NCBI GenBank assembly: GCA_944392715.1
Contig: CALXXQ010000038.1
Span: 1-49,321, forward strand
Source of the DNA: an uncultured Brachyspira sp.
GTDB taxonomy: Bacteria > Spirochaetota > Brachyspiria > Brachyspirales > Brachyspiraceae
DNA: 49,321 nucleotides
Reading direction: 5' to 3'
Below, one piece after another: positions 8,761 through 18,335 of the stretch. Every line of letters begins with the position of its first letter. Positions within the stretch are counted from its first letter, which is position 1. The position numbers and the translations under genes are program-made. The notes under the pieces are model-generated. The model did no database searches, had not been told where the DNA came from, and saw only the letters and a program-made list of their open reading frames with translations.

Positions 8761-9624
8761 GTGGATTTAATAAAAAAAACATTTCAGCATATAGAAGGTA
8801 TCGGACCAAAAAAAGAAAGTCTTTTATGGGAAGAGGGCGTTATTGATTGGGAGGATACATTAGAAAAAATAGATTATTATGCTATGCCGAGCAGTATAAG
8901 AGAAGCTTTGAAAAAAGAACTTCCTAAATCTATTTATAATTATAAGTCAAAAAATTATAATTATTTTCTAAAGAGATTTCCATCATCAATAACATACAGA
9001 CTATATCCTATTTTTATGAATAAAACGGTTTTTTTAGATATAGAAACTACAGGAATAAAACCTTCCAAAGCACATGTTACAGTTATAGGCTGTTATGACG
9101 GCAAAGATATAAAAGTATTTGTACATGGAAGAAATGAGCATGAGTTTTTAGATTATATAAAAAATTATTCTATAATAGTTACATTTAATGGTTCTTGTTT
9201 TGATATACCATTTTTAGAGAGATATTTTGCCGCAACTATAAAATGTGCTCAGATAGATTTACGTTTTGTACTTAAAGATTTAGGATATACAGGCGGACTT
9301 AAAAAAATAGAACAGGATGTAGGTATTTCTCGCGGCGATGATATGGAAGGAGTAAACGGTTATACAGCTGTTTTATTATGGAATTATTATCAGGATACTA
9401 AAGATGAATCGGCAATAGATTCTCTTATACATTATAATTTGCTTGATACTATTAATTTGGAGCATTTATTATGTTTGGCTTATAATAAATATGCTGAAAG
9501 CTATAATTGCAAGCTTTTAGAATATAAGACTTTACCAGTTATAGAAAACTATAAACCAAATAAAAAACTTATAGATGCATTACATAAAAAGCCCTATAAA
9601 TATGCTCCTAAAAGCGAAGATTAA
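8761..9624 (+). CDS. YprB-like DEDD exonuclease / ribonuclease H-like protein
   Basis: A 287-residue protein starting at GTG after AAGGAA. Residues 8-25 (HIEGIGPKKE) form a helix-hairpin-helix, a nonspecific nucleic-acid-binding element. The RNase H-like 3'-5' exonuclease core carries DIETTG (Asp93, Glu95; Exo I), FNGSCFDIPFL (Asp148; Exo II) and a C-terminal NLLDT (Asp229; Exo III), so all DEDD acidic residues are present. Proteins of this build are known as YprB / RNase_H_2. The exact substrate is unknown. It ends in a 4-nt overlap with the convergent ADH-like gene. Confidence 0.85.
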   Translation: MDLIKKTFQHIEGIGPKKESLLWEEGVIDWEDTLEKIDYYAMPSSIREALKKELPKSIYNYKSKNYNYFLKRFPSSITYRLYPIFMNKTVFLDIETTGIKPSKAHVTVIGCYDGKDIKVFVHGRNEHEFLDYIKNYSIIVTFNGSCFDIPFLERYFAATIKCAQIDLRFVLKDLGYTGGLKKIEQDVGISRGDDMEGVNGYTAVLLWNYYQDTKDESAIDSLIHYNLLDTINLEHLLCLAYNKYAESYNCKLLEYKTLPVIENYKPNKKLIDALHKKPYKYAPKSED

Positions 9625-10772
9625 TAAGCTTGATCTAATATAGTCATAATAGAATCATAATTCATAGCTCTAGGAAGCTGATCCATACCGCTATATTTTA
9701 ATGCTAATTCTGCTACTTTATCAAATTTGCTTCTATCTATATTTATTTCATTTAATCTTGTAGGCAAATTAATATTATGTAAAAACTGTTTTATATGTTG
9801 TGCAGATTGGTTAGCAATTTCAAATGGAGTCATTTCAGGGTCTATACCATCTATTACATTTGAAAGTACAACATATTTATCAGGAGCTACAGTAATATAA
9901 TATTCCATTATATGAGGAAGTAATATAGAACATACCATAGATTTATTAACTGCATAAACACTATTTATAGCAATAGATAAAGCCCTTATAGCTCCCAAAC
10001 TGCTATGGCATGCGGAAGTAGCACATAACATATTTGCTGTGGCTAATGTAGTTATATTATCTACATTGTTGCTGTCTGCAATAAGCTTTTTTAATCCATG
10101 CATACTTATTTTCATAGCATGAATTATTAAAGGCTCAGTTATGCTTGTTATAGTATTACTCATATATATATCAAAAGATAATGCAAATACTGACAAAGCA
10201 CTGCTTACGGTATATTTTACAGGTACAGTTGCATACAAAGTAGGGTCTATAATACAATTAGAAGCATATACATTAGGATCATTATTTTGTTTATTAACTT
10301 CATCATATTTATCATATAAGCACATACCAGTTGCTATTTCTGATAAAGATCCTAATATTGTAGGTACAGCTATAATAGGCAAAGGCTTATGGTATACAGG
10401 CTGACCATTAATATAGTCTGATGCCTCTCCGCTATTTGTTACTACAATAGCAGCGCCTTTTGCAGTATTTTGTATTTTAAATCCGCCTACTGCGACTATA
10501 GATTCCGCCCTGCTGTATCTTACAAGGTTAGCAATAATATCAGCAGCATCGCTTGTACTTGTAGAGTTTACATCTGAATAAACCATTACATTGATAAACT
10601 TATCATTAAGCTTATTCACTACTTGGTCTATTAATCCAGTCTGATTAAAAGAAGCACCGTCTGTAACTAATACAGTTCTTCCGCCATACTTCTTTATAGT
10701 ATCTGCTAAACAATCTAGAGCATCAACTCCTAATGTTATTTTTGTTGGTATGTTAAATTCTATTATAGCCAT
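9621..10772 (-). CDS. Iron-alcohol dehydrogenase family protein with lost metal ligands
   Basis: Full length (383 residues) and clearly of the Fe-ADH / dehydroquinate-synthase-like fold: TKITLGVDAL at the start, IIAVPTILGSLSE in place of the usual PTTxGTGSE, and ILLPHIMEY near 283-291. The four residues that normally bind the catalytic metal (Asp, His, His, His) align with Ser194, Leu198, Arg263 and Lys277. The NAD loop GGGSxxD reads GGFKIQN (96-102). The frame is intact, so the protein is made but is unlikely to be a metal-dependent dehydrogenase. A binding, structural or regulatory role is possible. Convergent with the YprB-like gene. Confidence 0.85.
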   Translation of the reverse strand: MAIIEFNIPTKITLGVDALDCLADTIKKYGGRTVLVTDGASFNQTGLIDQVVNKLNDKFINVMVYSDVNSTSTSDAADIIANLVRYSRAESIVAVGGFKIQNTAKGAAIVVTNSGEASDYINGQPVYHKPLPIIAVPTILGSLSEIATGMCLYDKYDEVNKQNNDPNVYASNCIIDPTLYATVPVKYTVSSALSVFALSFDIYMSNTITSITEPLIIHAMKISMHGLKKLIADSNNVDNITTLATANMLCATSACHSSLGAIRALSIAINSVYAVNKSMVCSILLPHIMEYYITVAPDKYVVLSNVIDGIDPEMTPFEIANQSAQHIKQFLHNINLPTRLNEINIDRSKFDKVAELALKYSGMDQLPRAMNYDSIMTILDQAY

Positions 10773-10879
10773 GTTCTTCTTCTATTATTTAGATTTATTT
10801 TGTATTTCTTATTATATATATTCGGAAATATTAACCTTAATTTTTAATGAGTATATGTATAATTTTTAATTAAATAATT

Positions 10880-10910
10880 TTGACAAAGTTAATATATTTT
10901 AGTTTATATT
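10880..10910 (+). promoter_or_regulatory. Promoter of TPR gene, nearly leaderless
   Basis: TTGACA (10880-10885) with TTTATA (10903-10908; 17-nt spacer) or TATATT (10905-10910). Transcription would begin at about 10912-10916, at or just before the ATG at 10916. No Shine-Dalgarno sequence is present. Confidence 0.65.
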
Positions 10911-10915
10911 ATCGT

Positions 10916-11761
10916 ATGGAGAAAGAATTCTATATAAAAAAGGCTGATGAATTTTACAATAATAAAGATTATGAAAATCTTTTCGAAATGTATAAAAAAT
11001 TAATGGAATTAGAAGAAAATCCAAAATATTATTTTAAATTAGGATTTTCTTTATATATGCTTAAAAATTATATAGAGGCGATTGAGTATCTTGAAAAGGC
11101 ACTTGATAATAATATAGAAAATGAAATTGAGATTGATTATTTTTATTATCTTGGATTATCATATTATAATATAAATGATTTTGAGAATGCTATTAAATAT
11201 TTAAAAATATATTTAAAGTCTTGTTCATATAATTCATGTCCTTCATATAAATATAAAAAAGCTTTGAAATATTATACTAATATTATTGATACGGATAAAG
11301 AAAATTTTGAAAATTATAGATTGATTGGAATATGTTATTATAGACTTGAAAATTATTATAGTGCTATAGAATATTTTGAAAAATCAAATAGATTATATGA
11401 AATGAGCAATAAAAAAGATTATTATATTAAATTATGGCTTGGAATATCTTATTATAGAGTTGATAAATATAAAAAGGCTATAGAGAATTTATTAGAGGCT
11501 AAAGATATTTGCGATAGTGAATATATTTTATATTACTATATTGGGCTTTGCTATATGTGTGTCAAAGATTATATTAATGCCATAGAAAATTTCAATAAGC
11601 AATTAATACTATCTAATGAAAATAGTAGATATACAATATGTTATTTATCTATATGTTATTATCAGTTAAAAGATTATAAAAATCATTTTAATCTAATAAA
11701 AGAAGCAAGGCATTTGAAAAAAGAAAATACTAAAAAATATTCATTTTCTAAATGCCTATAA
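10916..11761 (+). CDS. Tetratricopeptide-repeat protein
   Basis: A 281-residue, almost entirely helical protein made of TPR units (for example YYKLGFSLYMLKNYIEAIEYL, in which Gly/Tyr/Ala positions repeat every ~34 residues). There is no signal peptide, so it is a cytoplasmic scaffold or partner-binding protein of unknown partner. An in-frame TTG at 10880 would add 12 residues, but that TTG is the first half of a TTGACA promoter box, so ATG 10916 is chosen. The mRNA would then be leaderless or nearly so. Convergent with the lipoprotein gene ending at 11766. Confidence 0.85.
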   Translation: MEKEFYIKKADEFYNNKDYENLFEMYKKLMELEENPKYYFKLGFSLYMLKNYIEAIEYLEKALDNNIENEIEIDYFYYLGLSYYNINDFENAIKYLKIYLKSCSYNSCPSYKYKKALKYYTNIIDTDKENFENYRLIGICYYRLENYYSAIEYFEKSNRLYEMSNKKDYYIKLWLGISYYRVDKYKKAIENLLEAKDICDSEYILYYYIGLCYMCVKDYINAIENFNKQLILSNENSRYTICYLSICYYQLKDYKNHFNLIKEARHLKKENTKKYSFSKCL

Positions 11762-11765
11762 TATT

Positions 11766-12992
11766 TTATTCTAATATATCCATATACATATCTGTTATGA
11801 ATGGTTTAATTTCATCAAAATCAAAAACTATTTCTGTTTCACCTAAAACATAAGGAGTTATAGTATATATAGGCCATACAAAATGCATACCATCAGCATA
11901 TATATAGAAAGATGTATCAGCTAAAGTTATTTCATCTAAAGGAACTAAGTAACTTTCTTCATTTCTGTCTTCTATTGATAAAAGTTTTTCTCTCATAAGG
12001 CTTTTTAATTCAGTATCATCAAAATCTTTTATAAAATTAGTAACTTCTATTTTTTCACCTGTTTCCAATGAATATACTAAATTATAATTATTATACACTC
12101 CATGTGCTCCGCCTAAATATAGTGTTGAAGTTCTTCTTATAGATATAGTTTTATCATTAAAATAAGTTATGTTGATAGATTCACTTGATTCATAGCTGTC
12201 AGCTGAATTTGTTATCCATTCATTATAAAAATCACTCATATTATTTTCAAATAATTTTGATATGCTTCCCTTTTTATTTTCAAATTCTAGATTTTCATTT
12301 CTTTTTATATTATTTAAATTGAAACCTTCATTTATGTCAAAAGAAATTTTATCATATACTTCTAATTTGTTAGTGTCATCAGGTATAAGCAAAAATATAG
12401 AATCTTTATATGAGAATGTTGAAGCACTTCCATATTCATTAGTTTCAGAAACATCTGAATATGCATAGTTATATACTGCTGCTTTTAATGATGAAGTAGT
12501 ATTTATATCTTTTGATGAACTATTTAATGATTTTGAAGTCATTTTAAATGATATAATATTTGAATATGTACTTTCTATACTGTCGCCGTTTTGAGCTTCT
12601 GCGTATATTTTATTGTTAGTTATATCAAGAATGCTGTTTTTATCATAGAATTGATTTATATCATTTAAATTTTTATAATTAAAAGCTGCCTTTATCTTTT
12701 CATAATTAGGCATTAATTCAGAATCGCTATTTATATAATAAGGCCATCTGTCATTTAAATAAACTGAAAAGAAATCTCCTTCATCATTTTTCATGTAATA
12801 GTGATGGGATATCCATTCTATATTTTTTGGCGTATTAGAACTATCATTTTTTGATTCTTCGGCTTGTTTTAATTCATTAGTTTGAATTTCTATTGAATTA
12901 GTATTAGTCTGATTATTATTAATGTTATTATTATTTGAACATGATATTATTAAAAATGCGAATGATAAAATAAGAATGCTTTTTCTAATCAT
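11766..12992 (-). CDS. Lipoprotein with DUF3298/RsiV-like domain
   Basis: A 408-residue lipoprotein. The signal peptide has lipobox IISC (Cys18), followed by a low-complexity Asn/Thr/Ser/Lys linker to ~60. The C-terminal half contains the DUF3298 pattern: LYLGGAHGVYN, then LETGEKIEVTNFIKD, and finally FYIYADGMHFVWPIY with a terminal beta-strand. The same domain forms the extracellular part of anti-sigma factor RsiV and occurs in several lysozyme/peptidoglycan-related lipoproteins. No transmembrane anti-sigma segment is present, so a stand-alone envelope role is likelier. The ribosome site AAGGAAAA precedes the ATG. Confidence 0.8.
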   Translation of the reverse strand: MIRKSILILSFAFLIISCSNNNNINNNQTNTNSIEIQTNELKQAEESKNDSSNTPKNIEWISHHYYMKNDEGDFFSVYLNDRWPYYINSDSELMPNYEKIKAAFNYKNLNDINQFYDKNSILDITNNKIYAEAQNGDSIESTYSNIISFKMTSKSLNSSSKDINTTSSLKAAVYNYAYSDVSETNEYGSASTFSYKDSIFLLIPDDTNKLEVYDKISFDINEGFNLNNIKRNENLEFENKKGSISKLFENNMSDFYNEWITNSADSYESSESINITYFNDKTISIRRTSTLYLGGAHGVYNNYNLVYSLETGEKIEVTNFIKDFDDTELKSLMREKLLSIEDRNEESYLVPLDEITLADTSFYIYADGMHFVWPIYTITPYVLGETEIVFDFDEIKPFITDMYMDILE

Positions 12993-13099
12993 ATGTTATT
13001 TTCCTTGATTTTATAAAAACAATTATATAAGTAAACATAATATATTTATATATATTTTTTGTCAATATAAACTTGTATTGCTATATATAGTATTATTTA

Positions 13100-13128
13100 T
13101 TGACATAATAATGCATATAATATAATAT
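13100..13128 (+). promoter_or_regulatory. Promoter of first oppA paralogue
   Basis: TTGACA (13100-13105) with overlapping -10 candidates TATAAT (13121-13126, 15-nt spacer) or TAATAT (13123-13128, 17-nt spacer). The start site would be ~13133, which rules out the in-frame ATG at 13127 as translation start. Confidence 0.65.
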
Positions 13129-13168
13129 GAATTTTAACTTATATAAAATTTATATAATGAGGACTATT

Positions 13169-14776
13169 ATGAAAAAAATATTAATTATTTTATCTTTTGT
13201 AATTTTGATAGTATTATCATGTACAAAATCTGCCAACAATGGCAAATCTGATTCATCTGTAATAATAAATTTAGGTCCCGAGCCGAAGACAATGGATCCT
13301 ACATTAAATTCTATTAATGTTGTATCATCTTATATACTTCATGCTTTTGAGGGACTTACAAAAATAGATTCTAATAATAATGTAAAATCTGGAATGGCAG
13401 AAAGCTGGAATATATCAGAAGACGGATTAACATATACATTTAATATTAGAAAGGATGCAAAATGGTCAGATGGAAAACCTTTAACAGCAAATGATTTTGA
13501 ATATTCTTGGAAAAGGGCCGTTGATCCTAAAGTTGCTGCTGAATATTCATATATGATGGAAATTGTAAAAAATGCTAAGGAAATAAATTCTGGAAGTATG
13601 AGTTATGATAATTTAGGAGTAAAGGCTATTGATGATTATACTTTGGAAGTTCAGCTTGCAAATCCTGCTTCTTATTTTTTAGAGTTTATTGCTTCTACAG
13701 TGGTATTTATGCCTGTAAGAAAGGATATTATAGAGCAGTATGGAGATAAATGGACATTATCGCCTGATACTTATATTGGTAATGGTCCTTATAAGATGAA
13801 AGAGAGAGTAATAGATGAGAAAATAGTATTTGATATTAATACTAATTATTATGCTCAAAAAGAGCAGATAGCAAATGAATTAACTTTTTTACTTATGAGC
13901 GATCCTAATACAGCTATTGCTGGTATTAGAGGAGGAAGCATACATTTTTCTGCATTAGAGCCTCCTGCTGCTGAAATAGAAACGTTAAAAAATGAAGGAT
14001 ATATAACAGCTAATAATGCTATAGGTACTTTTTATATAGAATTAAATATCACTAATGAGGCATTTACTGATAAGAGAGTAAGACAAGCATTGGCATTAGC
14101 AATAGATAGAAAATATATAGTAGATAATGTTACTAAAGGAGGACAGATTCCTGCTGGCGGATTTATACCTACTGAAGTTAGAGGATTAGAAAGTACTTTT
14201 AGAAAAGAGCATAAAGAATATATAAATGTTGATGATTATGAAAATAATGTAAAGAGAGCAAAAGCATTGATGGCTGAAGCTGGATATTCTAATGGACAGA
14301 ATTATCCTGTTATAGAGCTTAAAGTTTCTCCTGGTATTTATGTATTGGTTGGAGAGGCTTTACAGCAGATGTGGAAGGAAAATTTGAATATTAATGTTTC
14401 TTTAGTCCAAGAAGAGTTTCCAATTACATTGCAGTCATTGGTAGAAAAAGATTATCAAATGGCTAGAATGGGCTGGACTGGGGATTATAATGATCCTATG
14501 ACTATGCTTGATGTTATGGTAAGTTATGGCGGAGTAAATCATTCTGGATTTGCAAATAAAGAATATGATACTAATTTGTTAATGGCAAAAAAATCTGCAG
14601 ATAATAGGGTGAGAATGGCTGCTATGGCAAAAGCAGAAAGCATACTTATGGAAGAGATGCCTATTATTCCTTTATATTATAGGGCTGATTCTTTTATGAA
14701 AAGTCCTAAATTAAATGGAGTTGTACTTAATCCATTGGGAAGACATAAATTTAACTATACATATATAAATAAATAA
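13169..14776 (+). CDS. OppA-type oligopeptide-binding lipoprotein, paralogue 1
   Basis: Periplasmic substrate-binding component of a peptide ABC importer (SBP family 5). The lipobox is VLSC, with Cys at residue 18. Family features include INLGPEPKTMDPT, SYILHAFEGLT, the WSDGKPLTANDFEYSWKR block (residues ~100) and RVRQALALAIDR. Starting at ATG 13169 (AATGAGGAC ribosome site, 6-nt spacing) gives 535 residues and a proper lipoprotein signal. The frame's earlier ATG at 13127 lies inside the promoter. A second, very similar gene follows after 24 nt in the same unit. No permease or ATPase genes are nearby, so it probably serves a transporter encoded elsewhere. Confidence 0.93.
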   Translation: MKKILIILSFVILIVLSCTKSANNGKSDSSVIINLGPEPKTMDPTLNSINVVSSYILHAFEGLTKIDSNNNVKSGMAESWNISEDGLTYTFNIRKDAKWSDGKPLTANDFEYSWKRAVDPKVAAEYSYMMEIVKNAKEINSGSMSYDNLGVKAIDDYTLEVQLANPASYFLEFIASTVVFMPVRKDIIEQYGDKWTLSPDTYIGNGPYKMKERVIDEKIVFDINTNYYAQKEQIANELTFLLMSDPNTAIAGIRGGSIHFSALEPPAAEIETLKNEGYITANNAIGTFYIELNITNEAFTDKRVRQALALAIDRKYIVDNVTKGGQIPAGGFIPTEVRGLESTFRKEHKEYINVDDYENNVKRAKALMAEAGYSNGQNYPVIELKVSPGIYVLVGEALQQMWKENLNINVSLVQEEFPITLQSLVEKDYQMARMGWTGDYNDPMTMLDVMVSYGGVNHSGFANKEYDTNLLMAKKSADNRVRMAAMAKAESILMEEMPIIPLYYRADSFMKSPKLNGVVLNPLGRHKFNYTYINK

Positions 14777-14800
14777 TTAAAAATTAGAGAGGTATGCATT

Positions 14801-16399
14801 ATGAAAAAAATAATCAGTATTTTATTAACTATGATGTTAGTATTTTTACTGTCTTGCGGTAAGGGTGCTAATAAAAGCGATTCTATAGTTATTAATATGG
14901 GGGCAGAACCTAGAACTATAGATCCTAGTCTTAATACTTTGAATGTTGTTTCTGCTATGCTTTTTCATGCTTTTGAGAGTTTAACTAGAATAGGTCCTGA
15001 TGGAAAAATAGCTCCTGGTATGGCTGAAAGCTGGGATATTTCTGAAGATGGTAAAATTTATACTTTTCATTTAAGAACAAATGCATTATGGTCTGATGGA
15101 AAGCCTGTAACAGCACATGATTTTGAATATGGCTGGAAGAGAGTTGTTAATCCTGCTGTTGCTGCTCAATATGCTTCTTTACTTGAAATCATTAAAAATG
15201 CTAAAGAGATTAATGCTGGAAATATGGATTATAATGAGCTTGCTGTAAAGGCTATAGATGATTATACATTTCAAGTAGAATTAGTTGATCCTGCTGCTTA
15301 TTTTTTAGAGTTTATGGCTACAGTAGGAGTTTTCTCTCCTATAAGAAAAGATATTATAGAACAGTATGGAGATGATTGGACTTTATCTCCTGAAACTTAT
15401 ATTTGTAATGGTCCTTATCAAATGACTGAAAGAGTAATGGATCAATATATAGTTTTTGAGGCTAGAACTAATTATTATAATTCAGAGGAGACTGTTGCTA
15501 AAAAACTTACTTTTCTTTCTATGAGTGACCCTAATACTGCTATTGCTGGTATTAGAGGAGGTACAATCCATTTCTCTGCATTAGAGCCTCCTTCAAGTGA
15601 AATAGAAAAATTAAAGGCTGAAAATTATATCACTTTAAAAGACGGAGTAGGTACTTTTTATTTATCTCTTAATATTACAAATGAGGCTTTAAAAGATAAA
15701 AGAGTAAGACAGGCATTATCTCTTGCTATTGATAGAAATTATATAGTATCTAATGTTACTATGGGAGGTCAGTCCCCTGCACAAGGTTTTGTTCCGCCTA
15801 CTATAGATGGTATTAAGGACTCTTATAGAGCTGAGGCTGGTGTTTTAATAGATACTGATAATTATCAGGCTAATGTTGAGAAAGCTAAAGCATTGATGGC
15901 TGAGGCAGGATATTCTAATGGTCAGGGATTTCCTGTACTTGAGCTTAGAGTTTCTCCTGGTTTGCATATAATAGTAGGAGAAGCTATACAGCAGATGTGG
16001 AAAGCTAATTTAAATATAGATATAACATTGAAAAATGATGAATATCCTTTAGTTTTGCAGTATTTGGTAGAAAAGAATTTTAATATTGGTTCTATGGCTT
16101 GGAATGCCGATTATAGAGATCCTATGACTATGCTTGAAATAATGCTTACAGGTAATTCATTCAATTATGGATTATATTCTAATCCTAATTATGATGCTTT
16201 AGTTAATAATGCTAAAAAGACTGCTGATGCTGCTGTTAGAATGAATTATATGATTGATGCTGAAAAAATATTAATTGATGATATGCCTTTTATTCCTTTG
16301 TATCATAGATCATTTACTTTGATGGTTAGTCCTAAATTAAAAGGTGTAGTTTATAATGCTTTAGGAAAACATAAATTTAATTATTGTTATGTAGAATAA
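14801..16399 (+). CDS. OppA-type oligopeptide-binding lipoprotein, paralogue 2
   Basis: A 532-residue SBP-family-5 protein. The lipobox is LLSC (Cys at 19), and the architecture is the same as its upstream neighbour: INMGAEPRTIDPSLNTLN, LWSDGKPVTAHDFEYGWK, and SMSDPNTAIAGIRGG. The last block is nearly identical in paralogue 1, showing a fairly recent tandem duplication. It follows in the same orientation after 24 nt and is closed by a terminator at 16421. Expected to deliver peptides to an Opp permease; differences in the binding cleft would change peptide preference. Confidence 0.93.
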   Translation: MKKIISILLTMMLVFLLSCGKGANKSDSIVINMGAEPRTIDPSLNTLNVVSAMLFHAFESLTRIGPDGKIAPGMAESWDISEDGKIYTFHLRTNALWSDGKPVTAHDFEYGWKRVVNPAVAAQYASLLEIIKNAKEINAGNMDYNELAVKAIDDYTFQVELVDPAAYFLEFMATVGVFSPIRKDIIEQYGDDWTLSPETYICNGPYQMTERVMDQYIVFEARTNYYNSEETVAKKLTFLSMSDPNTAIAGIRGGTIHFSALEPPSSEIEKLKAENYITLKDGVGTFYLSLNITNEALKDKRVRQALSLAIDRNYIVSNVTMGGQSPAQGFVPPTIDGIKDSYRAEAGVLIDTDNYQANVEKAKALMAEAGYSNGQGFPVLELRVSPGLHIIVGEAIQQMWKANLNIDITLKNDEYPLVLQYLVEKNFNIGSMAWNADYRDPMTMLEIMLTGNSFNYGLYSNPNYDALVNNAKKTADAAVRMNYMIDAEKILIDDMPFIPLYHRSFTLMVSPKLKGVVYNALGKHKFNYCYVE

Positions 16400-16420
16400 T
16401 AATTAATAATTTTTATTAGA

Positions 16421-16452
16421 AAACAAGGGATTTATATAATTCCTTGTTTTTT
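16421..16452 (+). terminator. Intrinsic terminator after oppA paralogue 2
   Basis: AAACAAGG (16421-16428) pairs with CCTTGTTT (16442-16449), with a short AT loop and a T run to 16452. Confidence 0.85.
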
Positions 16453-16476
16453 TATGCTTTTTATTTATTCTAATTC

Positions 16477-16560
16477 CCCGCCCTTTATTTTTATCATTTA
16501 AATTAGATTTAATAGTTCAAATAATACTTTTTGCAAAATTATAAATAAGAACACCCGCCC
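16477..16560 (-). repeat. Paired GGGCGGG-box intergenic element, copy 2 (C strand on top)
   Basis: CCCGCCC at 16477-16483 and 16554-16560, exactly 77 bp apart start to start, as in copy 1. The 5' flank (ATTCTAATTCC) and first inner flank (CTTTATTTTT) match copy 1. No CRTGCGG inverted repeat is adjacent. It sits between a terminator and the promoter of oppA paralogue 3. Confidence 0.75.
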
Positions 16561-16616
16561 AAGTTTTTTTTAAAATTAAAAAATTTTATTTAGATAGTAT
16601 TTAAAATAATTTTTTA

Positions 16617-16644
16617 TTGACAAATATTTATATTCATATATAAA
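16617..16644 (+). promoter_or_regulatory. Promoter of oppA paralogue 3
   Basis: TTGACA (16617-16622), 16-nt spacer, TATAAA (16639-16644), 41 nt before the ATG. Paralogue 3 therefore has its own promoter. Confidence 0.6.
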
Positions 16645-16684
16645 TATCATGTTAACATAATAATAAAAATATTGGATAATCATT

Positions 16685-18271
16685 ATGAAAAAATTAGTCT
16701 ATTTATTATTAATTTCAATTATTTTATTAATATCATGTATGTCTAATAATCATCATGGAAGAATAAGAGTTAGCATAGGGGCAGAACCTCAAAGTATAGA
16801 CCCTTCATTTTTATCTGCAATAGACAGTATGATTTATGCAGTGCATGTATTTGAAGGCTTAACAACTAAAGATAAAAATAATAATATAATAGGCGGTGCT
16901 GCTGAGAGCTGGGATATATCTGAAGACGGACTTACTATAACTTTTCATTTAAGAGATAATGCTAAATGGTCTGACGGTAAAGATTTGATTGCTGATGAAT
17001 TTGTATATTCTTTTAGAAGGCTTGCAGATCCTAAAACAGCATCAGCATATAATTTTTTGATTACTCCAATAAAAAATGCAAGTAAGGTATTAGAAGGAAA
17101 ACTTCCTGTAGAAGCTCTTGGAGTAGAGGCTATAGATGATAAAACTTTAATTGTGAATTTTGAAAGCCCTACAGCATATTTTTTGGAATTATTTTCAATA
17201 CCAATATTTTCTCCTCTTAGAGAAGAGTTTATAAGCGATGATTGGACTTTTTCTCCAGATACATATATAGGCAATGGTCCTTATAAAATGACTGAAAGAA
17301 GACCTGATGAAATAATATCTTTAGAATTAAATACCAATTATTGGAATAAAGATTCTATTATTGCTGAGAAAATAGATTTTGTGATATTTGCAGATGTATC
17401 TACCGCATATGCAGCTATAAAAGAAGGCTCAATATTATATTCATATAGGATACCAAGTGCTAATATTGATTTAATAAGAAATGAAGGATATTTAGTTGTA
17501 AAACCTTCTCTAGGAACTGCTTATTATGCTTTAAATAATACAAATAGAGTTTTAAAAGATAAAAGAGTTAGAAGAGCTTTATCTCTTGCTATAGATAGAA
17601 ATTATATAGTAGAAAATATTACAAAAGGAGGAGAAGCACCAGCTGCTGCATTTATTCCTTATGGATTGAAAGATGTTGAGGGTGATTTTAGAGAAAATGG
17701 AGGGGCATATTATAGCATTAAAAAAGAGGATTATAAATCTAATATTGAAGAAGCTAAGAAGCTTTTATCAGAAGCAGGCTATCCTAATGGTAAGGGCTTT
17801 CCTGTACTAGATTTTAAGACCAATCCAGGAGCTGGACTTACTATAGCAGAAGCCGTTCAGCAAATGTGGAAGGAGAATCTCAATATAGATATGACTATTA
17901 CTCAAGAAGAATGGTCTGTATTTCAGAAGAATAGACAGACAAGGCAGTATGTTATTTGCAGGGCTGATTGGATAGGTGATTATTTGGACCCTATGACTTT
18001 TGCTGATTTATTTGTAAGCAGCAGTTCTGGAAATAGGGTAGGTTATAGAAATGCAGAGTATGATAGACTTATATTAGAAGCTAAAAATACTATGGATAAT
18101 GAAATTAGAATGTCAAATATGCATAAGGCAGAGAATATGCTTATAGGTCAGGATATGGCATTTATACCTATTTATCATTATACATCTCCTTCAATGCAAA
18201 ATCCAAAGCTTAAAGATGTTTCAGTGGATACATTAGAGATAAGAAGATTTTTTTATTCTTATATTGAATAA
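16685..18271 (+). CDS. OppA-type oligopeptide-binding lipoprotein, paralogue 3
   Basis: A 528-residue SBP-family-5 lipoprotein (lipobox LISC, Cys 18) with VSIGAEPQSIDPS, KWSDGKDLIADEFVYSFRR and RVRRALSLAIDR. It is more divergent from paralogues 1 and 2 than they are from each other; for instance the SDPNTAIAGIRGG block reads ADVSTAYAAIKEG. It has its own promoter and ends before a long hairpin at 18336. The divergence suggests a different peptide preference or regulation. Confidence 0.92.
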   Translation: MKKLVYLLLISIILLISCMSNNHHGRIRVSIGAEPQSIDPSFLSAIDSMIYAVHVFEGLTTKDKNNNIIGGAAESWDISEDGLTITFHLRDNAKWSDGKDLIADEFVYSFRRLADPKTASAYNFLITPIKNASKVLEGKLPVEALGVEAIDDKTLIVNFESPTAYFLELFSIPIFSPLREEFISDDWTFSPDTYIGNGPYKMTERRPDEIISLELNTNYWNKDSIIAEKIDFVIFADVSTAYAAIKEGSILYSYRIPSANIDLIRNEGYLVVKPSLGTAYYALNNTNRVLKDKRVRRALSLAIDRNYIVENITKGGEAPAAAFIPYGLKDVEGDFRENGGAYYSIKKEDYKSNIEEAKKLLSEAGYPNGKGFPVLDFKTNPGAGLTIAEAVQQMWKENLNIDMTITQEEWSVFQKNRQTRQYVICRADWIGDYLDPMTFADLFVSSSSGNRVGYRNAEYDRLILEAKNTMDNEIRMSNMHKAENMLIGQDMAFIPIYHYTSPSMQNPKLKDVSVDTLEIRRFFYSYIE

Positions 18272-18335
18272 TTTATTTATAAAAAAATTATATTTTAAAT
18301 ATATTTTTTCGATTATTTAAATAGAGCATAATAAT

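Noticed and set aside
10007..10020. GCATGCGG motif like the dispersed repeat
   Set aside because: It lies inside the Fe-ADH-like coding sequence without the partner arm or a G box, so it is coincidental.
10880..10915. TTG start giving a 293-residue TPR protein
   Set aside because: The TTG is the beginning of a TTGACA -35 box with a -10 at the right spacing; ATG 10916 is the sensible start.
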